A stretch of 46,147 nucleotides of DNA from Actinomycetes bacterium. GTDB lineage: Bacteria > Actinomycetota > Actinomycetes > Propionibacteriales > Propionibacteriaceae. The position numbers and the translations under genes are program-made. Shown here piece after piece: positions 30,135 to 39,248 of the stretch (the stretch's first letter is position 1; every line of letters begins with the position of its first letter). The notes beneath the pieces are model-generated. The model searched no databases. It saw only the letters and a program-made list of their open reading frames with translations, and was not told the origin of the DNA. Location: contig JAUHXZ010000015.1 in assembly GCA_030426725.1 (NCBI GenBank), forward strand, positions 1 through 46,147. The letters run 5' to 3'.

Positions 30135-31079
30135 CTACTGCTGATCCCCGCCGGCGAGGGCATCGAGTCGGGGGGTGTCGGACTGGCGGCGCTGCGCCAG
30201 TTCGGGGACGTCGCCGGGCTCGGCCTGGGAGCCGTCCAGCTCGGACATGAAGCGGCTGAGGACGCCGTGCATGTTCTCGCGGAACGAGGACTCGAAGCCG
30301 CGGAGGTGGTCCACCTTGCCGATGAGTTCGCCCTGCTCGCGCTCGAGGTCCGAGAACAGTTCGCGACGCCGTTCGGCGGCCTGGTGGTCGACGGAGGCGG
30401 CGCGGGAGGCAGCCTCGTTGGTGACCTGTTCGGCGTTGACCCGGGCCTCGGACTCGATGCGCTCGGCCTTGGTGCGGGCGTCGGTCTTGATCTCGTTGGC
30501 GCGCTGCTCGGCGTCGGCGAGCTTGCGCTCGGCCTCCTGCTTGGCCTCGTTGACCAGCGTGGTCGCCTGGTCCGTGGCCATCTGCAGCAGCCGGGTGACC
30601 GCGGGGGCGGCGTCCTCGCTGGCGCGGACGGTGAGCTGCTCGGCGCCGCCGCCGGCGGTGACGCGCTCGGTGCGGGCGCGGTCGTACTCGTTTCGGACCT
30701 GCTCGAGCTGGGAGCTCAGCTCCTCGTTCTTGGCGGTGAGCTGCTGGACGCGCTGCTCGGACGCGGCGAGGGCGGACTTCGCGTCGCCGCCCTGGGAGAG
30801 TGCCGAGTTGAGGCGTTCGACCTCCGCCTTGAGCTCGGCGATCTCCTTGTCCTTGGCCTGGAGCGCCTCGGTGGCCTGGCCGTCGTCGCCGCCGCCGACC
30901 GGGGCGTTCTGGACGGACTCGACCTCGCGGCGCATGCGCTCGCGCTCCTTCTCGAACTCGTCGAACGTCAGCTCGACCTTGTCGATGAAGGTGTCCACAT
31001 CTCCGACCTGATAGCCGGTCTCGCCACGGCGCGACATCCGGAAGCGGACCTGGCGAACCTCATCCAGGGTCAGGCTCAT
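30135..31079 (-). CDS. divIVA: DivIVA domain cell-pole/division protein (Wag31-like)
   Basis: Polar scaffold that recruits the cell-wall growth machinery in Actinobacteria. The 314 residues start MSLTLDEVRQVRFRMSRRGETGYQVGDVDTFIDKVE, matching the membrane-binding DivIVA N-terminal domain. Two long coiled-coil regions follow (about 38-60 and 70-130; then about 155-265, rich in A, E, K and R) separated by a glycine-rich stretch (TAGGGAEQ). The ATG is preceded by GGAG at eight bases. It ends the run of division genes but has its own upstream gap (31080-31184) with TAGGCT as a -10 candidate. Confidence 0.93.
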   Translation of the reverse strand: MSLTLDEVRQVRFRMSRRGETGYQVGDVDTFIDKVELTFDEFEKERERMRREVESVQNAPVGGGDDGQATEALQAKDKEIAELKAEVERLNSALSQGGDAKSALAASEQRVQQLTAKNEELSSQLEQVRNEYDRARTERVTAGGGAEQLTVRASEDAAPAVTRLLQMATDQATTLVNEAKQEAERKLADAEQRANEIKTDARTKAERIESEARVNAEQVTNEAASRAASVDHQAAERRRELFSDLEREQGELIGKVDHLRGFESSFRENMHGVLSRFMSELDGSQAEPGDVPELAQRRQSDTPRLDALAGGDQQ

Positions 31080-31184
31080 AGTTGCTCCAATAATCGTCGG
31101 TTGCAGCCCAGGAATGCGACGGGCCGGTTTCAGGCTAGCCTAGCGCGTGGACCATCGCCCAGTAGCTACAGCTGTGGTTGAAGG

Positions 31185-31469
31185 TCAGAACGGGATGTAA
31201 CGCACGAAGGATTGCAGGATCTGCAGCCCGATGAACAGCACCAGCACGCTCAGATCGAGATAGGCGTTGCCGATGCGTACGGGCTTGATGAACTTCTGGA
31301 GCGCCTTCACCGGCGGGTCGGTGAGCGTGTAAACGAACTCCACCAGCACCAGCACCACCCCGCGAGGGGTCCAGCCGGGCGCGAACATGGGGACCCACGA
31401 GAGGATCACCCTGGCGAGCAGCACCCAGATGTAGAAGCCGAGCGCCCACCACAGAATCAGTCTGACCAC
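31185..31469 (-). CDS. YggT family membrane protein
   Basis: A 94-residue protein with two hydrophobic hairpin regions (about 3-28 and 70-90) separated by TDPPVKALQKFIKPVRIGNAYLDLS, the YggT signature (pair of P and R residues near KPVRIG). Its function is unsettled; it is constantly found with sepF and divIVA and may help envelope growth. I chose GTG 31469, five bases after the sepF stop, giving the family's usual 94-96 residues; a TTG at 31505 would overlap sepF and add a polar tail. Translation is probably coupled to sepF. Confidence 0.88.
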   Translation of the reverse strand: MVRLILWWALGFYIWVLLARVILSWVPMFAPGWTPRGVVLVLVEFVYTLTDPPVKALQKFIKPVRIGNAYLDLSVLVLFIGLQILQSFVRYIPF

Positions 31470-31473
31470 AGAC

Positions 31474-31953
31474 TCAACTCTGATTGAAGAAACCGCCTGA
31501 GGCAATTCGTTCCTTGTCCTCCGGCCCCACGATGAGGTTCTCGGGGCACAGCAGGAACACCTTGCTCGAGACGCGTTCGATGTTTCCGCGCATCCCGAAG
31601 ATCAGGCCCGCGGCGAAGTCGACGAGGCGCTTGTCCTCGCCCTCCTCCATGTCGGACAGGTTCATGATGACCGGAATTCCGTCGCGGAAGTTCTCGCCGA
31701 TCACGCGCGCCTCGTTGTACGAGCGCGGGCGCACGCTGATGATGCGGCTGAGGTCAGCGACCTCCTTCGCGACGGGGGCGACGGTGGGCCGGCGTGTGGG
31801 CAGCGAAGACACCTTGCTCATCTCCTCACTCTCCTCCCTGTCCTCGGACATGTCGAAGTCGTCGGTGAGGTCGTCGACGTCCTGCTGCTCGTCGTCGACG
31901 TAGCGACCGTCCTCGACGAGACCCATCCACGCAGCAAGCTTCCGAACGCCCAC
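31474..31953 (-). CDS. sepF: Cell division protein SepF
   Basis: Membrane anchor for FtsZ at the division site, essential in Actinobacteria that lack FtsA. The 159 residues have an N-terminal amphipathic helix (GVRKLAAWMGLV, 2-13) for membrane binding, an acidic linker (about 14-50) and a C-terminal domain (about 68-150) with ISVRPRSYNEARVIGENF and VDFAAGLIFGMRGNIERVSSKVFLLCP, typical of SepF. The start is GTG after a near-perfect ribosome site (AGGAGG). It lies directly after ftsZ; the ylmD and ylmE homologues often found between them are absent. Confidence 0.96.
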   Translation of the reverse strand: MGVRKLAAWMGLVEDGRYVDDEQQDVDDLTDDFDMSEDREESEEMSKVSSLPTRRPTVAPVAKEVADLSRIISVRPRSYNEARVIGENFRDGIPVIMNLSDMEEGEDKRLVDFAAGLIFGMRGNIERVSSKVFLLCPENLIVGPEDKERIASGGFFNQS

Positions 31954-31979
31954 GATGCCTCCTTGATAGTGCTGACTTG

Positions 31980-31999
31980 AGGCTAGCGTGCGCGCACGC
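31980..31999 (-). promoter_or_regulatory. sepF promoter region with 14-bp palindrome
   Basis: On the minus strand TAGCCT (31980-31985) is a good -10 box about 26 nt before the GTG. The spacer directly upstream of it is a perfect palindrome, GCGTGCGCGCACGC (31986-31999). No clear -35 is seen. Confidence 0.5.
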
Positions 32000-32004
32000 C
32001 GCAG

Positions 32005-32026
32005 GCGGCGCGACGCACCGCGCCGC
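32005..32026 (-). terminator. Hairpin after ftsZ
   Basis: GCGGCGCG and CGCGCCGC form a perfect 8-bp stem with loop ACGCAC, 5 bp beyond the ftsZ stop and before the sepF promoter. It may terminate or attenuate ftsZ transcripts. Confidence 0.6.
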
Positions 32027-32031
32027 GCGGA

Positions 32032-33174
32032 TCACTTCATGAAGTCGGGCACGTCCAGGTCGTCGTCATCCGGCGCGGAGCGCTCCACCGGCGGGGTGGG
32101 TCGCTGACCGGGCATCGGTGACACCTGGGGCGCCTGGCCCGCGACCGGCGGCGTGGCGCTGGGTCTGGTCGGCTGGGGCTGCTGCGGCTTGCGTTCCGCG
32201 GGCCGGTCCTGGCGGCGCTGCGGCTGCCCGCCGTCGAAGCCGGCCGCGATGACGGTGACGCGCACCTCGTCGCCGAGGGCGTCGTCGATGACGGTGCCGA
32301 AGATGATGTTCGCCTCGTCGTGCGCCGCCTCCTCTATCAGCTGTGCGGCCGCCGACACCTCGAACAGTCCGAGGTCCGACCCGCCGGCGATCGACAGGAG
32401 GACGCCGTGGGCGCCGTCGATACTGGCCTCCAGCAGCGGCGACGAGATGGCCATCTCCGCGGCCGCGCGGGCGCGGTCCTCCCCTCGCGCGGAGCCGATG
32501 CCCATGAGGGCGGAGCCGGCCTGGCTCATGATGGACTTCACGTCGGCGAAGTCCAGGTTGATGAGGCCGGGGGTGGTGATGAGGTCCGTGATGCCGGAGA
32601 CCCCCTGCATGAGCACCTGGTCCGCCTGCTTGAAGGCGTCGAGGATGGCCACCTGGTGGTCGGTCATCTGCAGCAGCTTGTCGTTGGGGATGACGATGAG
32701 GGTGTCGACCTCTTCGCGCAGCGCCTCGATGCCGGACTCCGACTGCGTGGAGCGGCGACGTCCCTCGAAGGAGAACGGGCGGGTGACGACTCCGATGGTC
32801 AGCGCGCCCAGCGAACGGGCGATCTTCGCAACGATCGGCGCGCCGCCGGTGCCGGTCCCGCCGCCCTCGCCGGCCGTGACGAACACCATGTCGGCGCCCT
32901 TGAGCGCCTCCTCGATCTCGTCGGCGTGATCTTCGGCGGCCTGCCGGCCCTTGGCGGGGTCCGCCCCGGCGCCGAGGCCGCGGGTGAGCTCGCGGCCGAT
33001 GTCGAGCTTCACGTCCGCATCGCTCATGAGGAGGGCCTGCGCATCGGTGTTGACGGCGATGAACTCCACGCCGCGGAGCCCGGCCTCGATCATGCGATTG
33101 ACGGCGTTGACGCCACCGCCGCCGACCCCGACGACCTTGATCACCGCGAGGTAGTTCTGTGATGCGCTTGCCAT
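32032..33174 (-). CDS. ftsZ: Cell division protein FtsZ
   Basis: Tubulin-like GTPase forming the Z ring. The 380 residues include [19 protein letters not shown] (11-29), the tubulin signature GGGTGTG at 104-110, and the T7 synergy loop NLDFADV at 206-212 that completes the neighbour's active site. A proline- and glutamine-rich linker (about 315-365) leads to the conserved tail [11 protein letters not shown], the docking peptide for SepF and FtsW. ATG 33174 is preferred over an upstream in-frame start: it gives the family N-terminus and lies 7 nt after TAGCCT. Confidence 0.98.
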   Translation of the reverse strand: MASASQNYLAVIKVVGVGGGGVNAVNRMIEAGLRGVEFIAVNTDAQALLMSDADVKLDIGRELTRGLGAGADPAKGRQAAEDHADEIEEALKGADMVFVTAGEGGGTGTGGAPIVAKIARSLGALTIGVVTRPFSFEGRRRSTQSESGIEALREEVDTLIVIPNDKLLQMTDHQVAILDAFKQADQVLMQGVSGITDLITTPGLINLDFADVKSIMSQAGSALMGIGSARGEDRARAAAEMAISSPLLEASIDGAHGVLLSIAGGSDLGLFEVSAAAQLIEEAAHDEANIIFGTVIDDALGDEVRVTVIAAGFDGGQPQRRQDRPAERKPQQPQPTRPSATPPVAGQAPQVSPMPGQRPTPPVERSAPDDDDLDVPDFMK

Positions 33175-33181
33175 GCCCTGA

Positions 33182-33211
33182 AGGCTATGGGAGCACCGGT
33201 TCATCGTCCAA
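33182..33211 (-). promoter_or_regulatory. Leaderless promoter of ftsZ
   Basis: On the minus strand TTGGAC (33206-33211), an 18-bp spacer and TAGCCT (33182-33187) are followed by 7 nt and the ATG. This lets ftsZ be expressed independently of the upstream mur/fts operon. Confidence 0.65.
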
Positions 33212-33282
33212 CGGCACGTCGGAATCGATCCGGATTCACCTCAAGTGCTACTTCAGGGTTTTGCCTCAACCCTCGACCGGGC

Positions 33283-34008
33283 TCATCTGGTGGTGGGGTG
33301 CCGGGGTGCGGAGACATCATAGACAGTCGCCTCCACCGAGAGCAGGGCCGACAGCACCTCCGACTTCAGCTCCGATTCCTCGGCGCTCCCCCACACCACG
33401 GTGCGGCCCCCGGTGAGCGTGAGGGTGATGCGGTCCACGGCCTCGGCGGTCATGCGCCAGGTCTCGGGCCGGACCTCGGCGGGGATCCAGTGCGCGACGG
33501 TCGCGGCGTCGCGGAGCAGGCGCTGGTCGGTGCTGCTCGTGGTGACCCTGAGCACGCCCCACTTGGGATCGTCGAGGGTGCGGAACACGACACCGTCGGC
33601 GTCGACCCACTCCCAGCGGCCTTTGCGTTCCCGCTGGTAGACGACCTCGCGCTCCTCGACGGCGATCTCGACGGTGTGCGGGAGGCTGCGCGACACCGTG
33701 GCATCGCGCACCGGCGCCAGTTCCTCGACTCGCGTCTCGATGCCGTCGACGTCCTGCCGGGCGAGCGGGACACCGGTCTCCACGGCGGCGGCCTCGAGGA
33801 CGTCGTCGGGGGTGAGCAGGGCTGTGCCCTCCACCGCCACGTCGCGGGTCTCGAACACCGGTGAGAAGAACACCAGCCACGCGCCGGCGCCGAGCAGCAC
33901 GACGAGCGCGGCGATGGAACCGCGGAGGATCCATCGCCGACGACGCTCGGAGGCCCGCTTCGACTGCAGGGCCTTCGCGAAGGCCCCGGGCGGAAGCGGC
34001 TCGGTCAC
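33283..34008 (-). CDS. ftsQ: Cell division protein FtsQ
   Basis: Bitopic divisome protein linking FtsL/FtsB to the septal synthase. The 241 residues have a short cytoplasmic part, one transmembrane helix (about 29-48), a POTRA domain (about 52-120: FETRDVAVEGTALLTPDDVLEAAAVETGVPL) and the FtsQ domain (about 125-235). The start is GTG overlapping the murC stop as GTGA. Length and order are normal. Confidence 0.93.
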   Translation of the reverse strand: MTEPLPPGAFAKALQSKRASERRRRWILRGSIAALVVLLGAGAWLVFFSPVFETRDVAVEGTALLTPDDVLEAAAVETGVPLARQDVDGIETRVEELAPVRDATVSRSLPHTVEIAVEEREVVYQRERKGRWEWVDADGVVFRTLDDPKWGVLRVTTSSTDQRLLRDAATVAHWIPAEVRPETWRMTAEAVDRITLTLTGGRTVVWGSAEESELKSEVLSALLSVEATVYDVSAPRHPTTR

Positions 34009-35453
34009 GGCTTCGCGGCGTCCGGGCGCTGCTTGAGGAGGTCGGCCAGGAGCGGGCCGACGATCGTCACGTCGCCGCAGCCCAGCGTGATGATGAGATC
34101 GCCGGGGCGGGCGAGTTCGTCGAGGGCGGCCGGCAGGTCGTACTTCTCCGGCACGTAGTGGATCTCCTCGACGCCGTGGCGCTCGGCCGCGTCGACCACC
34201 AGCTGAGCCGTGACGCCGGGGATGGGATCCTCGCGGGCGCCGTCGATGCCGTTGATGACGGCGACGTCGGCGAGGGTGAGTACCTCGCCGAACTCGTCGG
34301 AGAAGTCGGCGGTGCGGCTGTAGAGGTGCGGCTGGAAGCAGGCGATGAGCCGGCCGTCGAGGCCCGTGGCCTCGTTGCCCGCCGACGTGGCGCGCCGTGC
34401 GGCGGTGAGCGCCGCACGGATCTCGGTCGGGTGGTGGGCGTAGTCGTCGAACACGCGGATGCCGGCCGTGTCGGTGATGAGCTGGAAGCGGCGAAGCGTC
34501 CCCTCGAACCGGCCGAGCGCCTCGACGGCCTCGTCGTGACCGAGGCCGAGCAGTCGCCCGACCGCGTACGCGGCCGAGGCGTTGGCGAGGTTGTGGTTGC
34601 CGGGCACCTGGAGCGTGATGGGGCCGGAGTCCTCGCCGTAGGTGATGGTGGCGGACATGCCGTTGCCGTGGGCCTCGATGTCGGTGATGCGCACGTCGGC
34701 GTCTTCGGCCTCACCGTAGCGGACGATGTTCCTCGCCTCGCCGACCAGCGCGTCGGCGAGATCACGCGCACCGGGGTCGTCGACGTTGATGACGACGTGG
34801 TTGACCAGCGGTCGGGTGGCGAAGGCACGGAAACCATCGGCGTAGGCCTCGGGGGTCTTCCAGTTGACGAGGTGGTCCGCCTCGACGCTGGTGATGACGG
34901 CGATCTCGGTGGGGTACTGGAGGAACGAGGCGTCGGACTCGTCGGCCTCGACGACGAAGGCGTCGCCGGAGCCCATCGCGGAGCTGACGCCCGTGGTGGA
35001 CAGGGAGGCGCCGATGACATAGCTGGGGTCCTGCCCGGCTTCGCTGAGCATGACGGCGGTCATGGCGGTGGTGGTGCTCTTGCCGTGGGTGCCGGCGACC
35101 GACACGCCGCGGCGCCCCTGCATGAGGGCGGCGAGCGCGGCGGAGCGGTGCCAGATCCTCAGCCCCCGCTTGCGGGCCTCGACGAGTTCGACGTTGTCGG
35201 CGCGGATCGCCGAGGAGATCACCACGGTGCGGGCGTCGCCGAGCTGCTCGGCGGCGTGCCCGACGTAGACGGTGACGCCGGAGCGCTCGAGGCTGCGCAA
35301 CGAGCGCGAGTCGGAGCGGTCCGATCCCGAGGTCTTGATACCGAGTTCGGCGTAGAGCCGGGCCACGCCGCTCATGCCGGACCCGCCGGCGGCGATGAAG
35401 TGGACGGGGCCGACCTGGTCGGCCGGAACCACTTCGATCGGATTGAGGAGCAT
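34005..35453 (-). CDS. murC: UDP-N-acetylmuramate--L-alanine ligase
   Basis: Adds L-Ala to UDP-MurNAc, the first amino acid of the peptidoglycan stem. The 482 residues contain the N-terminal UDP-binding fold with HFIAAGGSGMSGVARL (18-33), the ATP-binding P-loop GTHGKSTTT at 121-129, and the Mur ligase central and C-terminal domains (YAHHPTEI near 324-331). The N-terminal motif identifies MurC among the four Mur ligases. It overlaps murG by one base (TGATG). Confidence 0.97.
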   Translation of the reverse strand: MLLNPIEVVPADQVGPVHFIAAGGSGMSGVARLYAELGIKTSGSDRSDSRSLRSLERSGVTVYVGHAAEQLGDARTVVISSAIRADNVELVEARKRGLRIWHRSAALAALMQGRRGVSVAGTHGKSTTTAMTAVMLSEAGQDPSYVIGASLSTTGVSSAMGSGDAFVVEADESDASFLQYPTEIAVITSVEADHLVNWKTPEAYADGFRAFATRPLVNHVVINVDDPGARDLADALVGEARNIVRYGEAEDADVRITDIEAHGNGMSATITYGEDSGPITLQVPGNHNLANASAAYAVGRLLGLGHDEAVEALGRFEGTLRRFQLITDTAGIRVFDDYAHHPTEIRAALTAARRATSAGNEATGLDGRLIACFQPHLYSRTADFSDEFGEVLTLADVAVINGIDGAREDPIPGVTAQLVVDAAERHGVEEIHYVPEKYDLPAALDELARPGDLIITLGCGDVTIVGPLLADLLKQRPDAAKP

Positions 35454-36547
35454 CAGTTCACCTTCCGGTCTGCGGCCACCCTGAGGACCGCGTCAGCTAG
35501 CACCTCGGCGGCGTCCGAGGGATAGGTCCCGCGGCACGTCGCCGACATGGTGGCCAGACGCTCGGGGTCCCCGAACGTGTCCAGCACCAGCGTCGTCAGT
35601 CTAGCCGCGCTGAGCTCGGAGTCCGCGACGAGGAGTCCGGCCCCCGCCTCGACGAGCTGCGCGGCGTTCCTGCCCTGCTCGCCGTTGCCGTGCGGGAAGG
35701 GCACGAAGATGACGGGCACGCCGCTGACGGCTGTCTCCATCACGGTGCCGGCACCGGCGCGGCCGAGCATGAGGTCGGCCGCCGCGTAGGCGACGGCCAT
35801 GTCGGTGACGAACTCGACGGGCCGGTACTCGGCGCCGGACTCGCCGCGCACCGGCACGTGCTCGTCGGTGAAGTTCTTCGGGCCCAGCACGTGGAGGATC
35901 TGGATTCCGGCGGCGAGGATCTCGTCGCGGGCGTTCTCGACGGCCTCGTTGATGCTGCGCGCGCCCTGGGAGCCGCCGCTCACCAGGAGGGTCGGGCGGT
36001 CAGGCTGCAGCCCGAAGAAGGCGCGGGCCTCCCCCGCGTCGACGGTGGGGTGCGCGATGGAGCGGCGCATCGGCATTCCGACGAGCTGTCCGCCGGGGAG
36101 GACGGTCTCGGGGAACGTGACGCCGACATACGCGGCGAACCGGGCGCCGATGCGGTTGGCGATGCCGGGCAGCTTGTTGGCCTCGTGGACGACGACCGGG
36201 ATGCGGGCGAGGCGCGCGGCAAGGTAGGCGGGGATAGACACGTAGCCGCCGAACCCGACGAGGACGTCGGCCCGGGCCTCCTTGAGCACGCGCGACGCCT
36301 GCCTGACGGAGCGGGTCAGCGTCACGGGTAGCTTGAGCAGGTCGAGGTTGACGGTCCGCGGCAGCGGCACCGGGTCGATGAGCTTGAGTTCGAGGCCGGC
36401 CTCGGGGATGACCCGCGTTTCGAGGCCGCGCGCGGTCCCGATGCACACGATGTCGGCGTCGGCGCGCTCCAGGACCGCCTTGGCGGTCGCGATGAGCGGG
36501 GATGTGTGGCCGGCGGTACCTCCGCCGGCCAGCGCGATGCTGACCAT
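35453..36547 (-). CDS. murG: UDP-N-acetylglucosamine--lipid I GlcNAc transferase
   Basis: Peripheral membrane glycosyltransferase (GT-B fold) converting lipid I to lipid II. The 364 residues have the acceptor-domain glycine loop GGGTAGHTSPLIA (8-20), VGFGGYVSIPAYLAA near 98-112, and the donor-domain motifs GGSQGARSINEAV near 190-202 and GRAGAGTVMETAVSGVPVIFVPFP near 262-285. A strong ribosome site (GAAGGAGG) lies inside the end of ftsW, and the ATG directly follows its stop. Confidence 0.97.
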   Translation of the reverse strand: MVSIALAGGGTAGHTSPLIATAKAVLERADADIVCIGTARGLETRVIPEAGLELKLIDPVPLPRTVNLDLLKLPVTLTRSVRQASRVLKEARADVLVGFGGYVSIPAYLAARLARIPVVVHEANKLPGIANRIGARFAAYVGVTFPETVLPGGQLVGMPMRRSIAHPTVDAGEARAFFGLQPDRPTLLVSGGSQGARSINEAVENARDEILAAGIQILHVLGPKNFTDEHVPVRGESGAEYRPVEFVTDMAVAYAAADLMLGRAGAGTVMETAVSGVPVIFVPFPHGNGEQGRNAAQLVEAGAGLLVADSELSAARLTTLVLDTFGDPERLATMSATCRGTYPSDAAEVLADAVLRVAADRKVN

Positions 36548-37783
36548 TCAGTCCTCCTTCGTGGCAGCCATCACGCTGGTCATGCGGGTCCTGCTGCGCT
36601 TCTTGCGAGCGGCGAGGAAGGCGCGCGCCTCCGGGGTGTCGCGGGCGATCGCCAGGAGCACCCCGGTTGCCATGAGGCTGGACAGCAGCGCCGAGCCGCC
36701 GTACGACACGAACGGTAGCGGAACTCCCAGCACGGGCAGAAGGTGGAGCACGACGAAGATGTTGATGACGGCCTGGGTGAGGAACCAGCCGGTGATGCCG
36801 GCGGCGACCACCCGGTTGAACAGCCGGTCCGACCGTCGTGCCGTCTCGAGGCCCGCCCAGCCGAGCAGCGCGAACAGGCCGATGATGAGCAGCACGCCGA
36901 ACAGCCCGAGCTCCTCGCCGATGACGGCGAAGATGTAGTCGGTGTGGGCGCCGGTCTTGAGGCCGCCCCACTTCTGCTTCGACGCGCCGAGTCCGAGGCC
37001 CCACCAGCCGCCCGAGGCGAGGGCGTAGAGCGCGGCCATGGGCTGCGAGGACAGGTCCGTGTTGGCGTCGGGATCGAGGAAGATCTGGATGCGGCTCATC
37101 CGGTTGCCGGACCCGTAGATGAGCAGCGTCACCAGCCCGATCGCGGCTGCGCCGAGCGGCGCCAGGATCCGCATCGAGGTGCCGGCGAAGAACAGCAGCA
37201 GCGCCATGATGAGGCCGATGATGAGGCCGGTGCCGAGGTCCCGGCCGGCGAGAACGAGCGCGAGGATGATGCCGCCCAGGGGGATGAACGGCACGGCGAG
37301 CTGCGCCGGTTCGTGCAGCCTGGTCCTCTTCGCGTGGAACACGGCGCCGGTCCACACGACCAGCGCGAGCTTGGCGAACTCCGACGGCTGGAACTGGATG
37401 GGTCCGATGAGCAGCCAGTTGCGGTTGCCGTTGACGCTGATGCCGAGCGGAGTGAGCACGAGCACGAGCAGGACGACCGCCAGTGTCCACACGGGCCAGC
37501 CGAGGCCGCGGAGGACGGCGGGCTTGAACCGGCTGAGGATGACCGCGCCGATGACGCCCGCGACGAGGAAGGCGAGCTGGCGGACCGTGTAGTAGTACGG
37601 GTCGCCCTCAGTGGCCTGCGCGATGACCGCGGAGGCGGACAGCACCATGAGGCTGCCGACTCCCACCAGGATCGCGACGCTGGCGACGATGACGTAGAAG
37701 GGTGCCATGGGCGAGGCCGCGAGTGTGCGGATCTCGGACCAGATGGTGGTCGGCCGCGCCGGGGAAGCTGCGTCGGACGCCAT
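36548..37783 (-). CDS. ftsW: Peptidoglycan polymerase FtsW (SEDS family)
   Basis: Septal glycan-strand polymerase that works with FtsI. The 411-residue polytopic protein has about ten hydrophobic segments; SEDS hallmarks include NGNRNWLLIGPIQFQPSEFAKLALV near 118-142, the large extracellular loop with DYIFAVIGEELG near 283-294, and PFVSYGGSALLSSL near 360-373. A polar N-terminal tail of about 30 residues precedes the first helix. The murD stop TAG overlaps its ribosome site (TAGGAG), 13 bp before the ATG, so the two are probably coupled. Confidence 0.95.
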   Translation of the reverse strand: MASDAASPARPTTIWSEIRTLAASPMAPFYVIVASVAILVGVGSLMVLSASAVIAQATEGDPYYYTVRQLAFLVAGVIGAVILSRFKPAVLRGLGWPVWTLAVVLLVLVLTPLGISVNGNRNWLLIGPIQFQPSEFAKLALVVWTGAVFHAKRTRLHEPAQLAVPFIPLGGIILALVLAGRDLGTGLIIGLIMALLLFFAGTSMRILAPLGAAAIGLVTLLIYGSGNRMSRIQIFLDPDANTDLSSQPMAALYALASGGWWGLGLGASKQKWGGLKTGAHTDYIFAVIGEELGLFGVLLIIGLFALLGWAGLETARRSDRLFNRVVAAGITGWFLTQAVINIFVVLHLLPVLGVPLPFVSYGGSALLSSLMATGVLLAIARDTPEARAFLAARKKRSRTRMTSVMAATKED

Positions 37784-37796
37784 CGAAGATCAACTC

Positions 37797-39248
37797 CTAT
37801 CCGGCGAGGTACTGCTGCACCGCCTCGGCGAACCTGTCGCCACGGGCCGAGTAGCTGTCGAACATGTCGAGGCTGGCGCAGCCGGGTGAGAGCAGCACGG
37901 TGTCGCCGGGGCGGGCCATGCCGGCCGCCAGTTCCACCACCTCGTCCATGACCTCAGTGTGGGTGTTGTCGAGCACCTTCACCGGGACATCGGGCGCGTG
38001 TCGGGCGAGGGATTCGGCGATGAGGTGGCGGTCGACGCCGATGACTACGGCGCCGCGCATCTTGTCGCGGTGCCGTTCGATGAGGTCGTCGAACGTGGTG
38101 CCCTTCGCCTGGCCGCCCGCGATCCACACGAACGAGTCGTAGGCCTGCATCGCCGAGTTGGCGGCGTGCGGGTTGGTGGCCTTGGAGTCGTCGACGTAGA
38201 CGATGCCGGAGTCCTCGGCGATCTTCTGGATGCGGTGCCCGGCGAGGTTCAGCGATCGCAGGCCCTGCGAGACGGCCTTGGCGCTGACGCCGAAGCTGCG
38301 GGCCAACGCGGCGGCGGCGAGCGCGTTGGCGACGTTGTGCGGCGCGTAGGGCTGCACGTCGGAGACCTTGGCGAGCTCGAGGGCGGAGTCGCGGCGTTGC
38401 GGCACGAAGGCGCGGTCGACGATGAGATCGTCAACGATGCCGAGCATGGACATCGCCGGGGTGCCGAGGGTGAACCCGATGGCGCGGGCGCCCTCGACGA
38501 CGTCGGCCTCCTCGACCATCTTCTCGGTGGCCGGCTCGGCGACGTTGTAGACGCACGAGTTGGTGACACCCTCGTAGATCTTCGCCTTGTCGGCCAGGTA
38601 GGCGGCCATCGGGTCGTCGCCGCCGTACCACTCGAGGTGGTCGGGGTGGACGTTGAGCACGACCGCGGAGTGCAGGTTGACGTTGTTCATCCAGTGCAGT
38701 TGGAAGCTGGACAGTTCGACCGCGAACACGTCGTAGGGCGTCTCGTCGAGGATGGCCTCGATGATGGGGCGACCGATGTTGCCGACGGCGGCGGCGCGGC
38801 GCCCGTCGGCGATGAGGATGCTCTCCAGCATCTGCGTGGTGGTGGTCTTGCCGTTGGTGCCGGTGACGCCGAGCCACGGGACGACGCGGTCGGGCTGCAT
38901 CATGCGCCACGCCAGTTCGGTCTCCCCCCACACGGGGATGCCCTCGGCGGCGGCCTGACGCAGCAGGGGCGCGGTGGGGCGCCAGCCCGGGGACGTGACG
39001 ACGAGGTCGGTGCCGGGTGGCAGGGAGGCGGTGGCGCCCTTGCCGAGGACGACCTTGACGTCGAGGTGCGTGAGGAGGGCGGCCTTGTCGGCGTGGAGTT
39101 CCGACTCGTCGAGCACGGTGACGTTCGCGCCGAGCGACATGAGGCCGTCGGCGGCGGCGAAGCCCGAGACGCCGAGTCCGGCGACGACGACGTTGGCGCT
39201 CGGCCAGTCGGACAGCCGGTTCGCGCTCTGCATCCAGTCCTTCGTCAC
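37797..39248 (-). CDS. murD: UDP-N-acetylmuramoyl-L-alanine--D-glutamate ligase
   Basis: Adds D-Glu to UDP-MurNAc-L-Ala. It has 483 residues from the GTG at 39248, which overlaps the mraY stop as GTGA; the longer open frame upstream is off-frame mraY. The N-terminal domain has [17 protein letters not shown] (20-36), the ATP site is GTNGKTTT (130-137), and the C-terminal domain has [14 protein letters not shown] and [15 protein letters not shown], both typical of MurD. Confidence 0.96.
   Translation of the reverse strand: MTKDWMQSANRLSDWPSANVVVAGLGVSGFAAADGLMSLGANVTVLDESELHADKAALLTHLDVKVVLGKGATASLPPGTDLVVTSPGWRPTAPLLRQAAAEGIPVWGETELAWRMMQPDRVVPWLGVTGTNGKTTTTQMLESILIADGRRAAAVGNIGRPIIEAILDETPYDVFAVELSSFQLHWMNNVNLHSAVVLNVHPDHLEWYGGDDPMAAYLADKAKIYEGVTNSCVYNVAEPATEKMVEEADVVEGARAIGFTLGTPAMSMLGIVDDLIVDRAFVPQRRDSALELAKVSDVQPYAPHNVANALAAAALARSFGVSAKAVSQGLRSLNLAGHRIQKIAEDSGIVYVDDSKATNPHAANSAMQAYDSFVWIAGGQAKGTTFDDLIERHRDKMRGAVVIGVDRHLIAESLARHAPDVPVKVLDNTHTEVMDEVVELAAGMARPGDTVLLSPGCASLDMFDSYSARGDRFAEAVQQYLAG

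Noticed and set aside
31130..31142. AGGCTAGCCT palindrome before divIVA as an operator
   Set aside because: It is only 10 bp, coincides with an ordinary TAGGCT -10 candidate, and could easily occur by chance.
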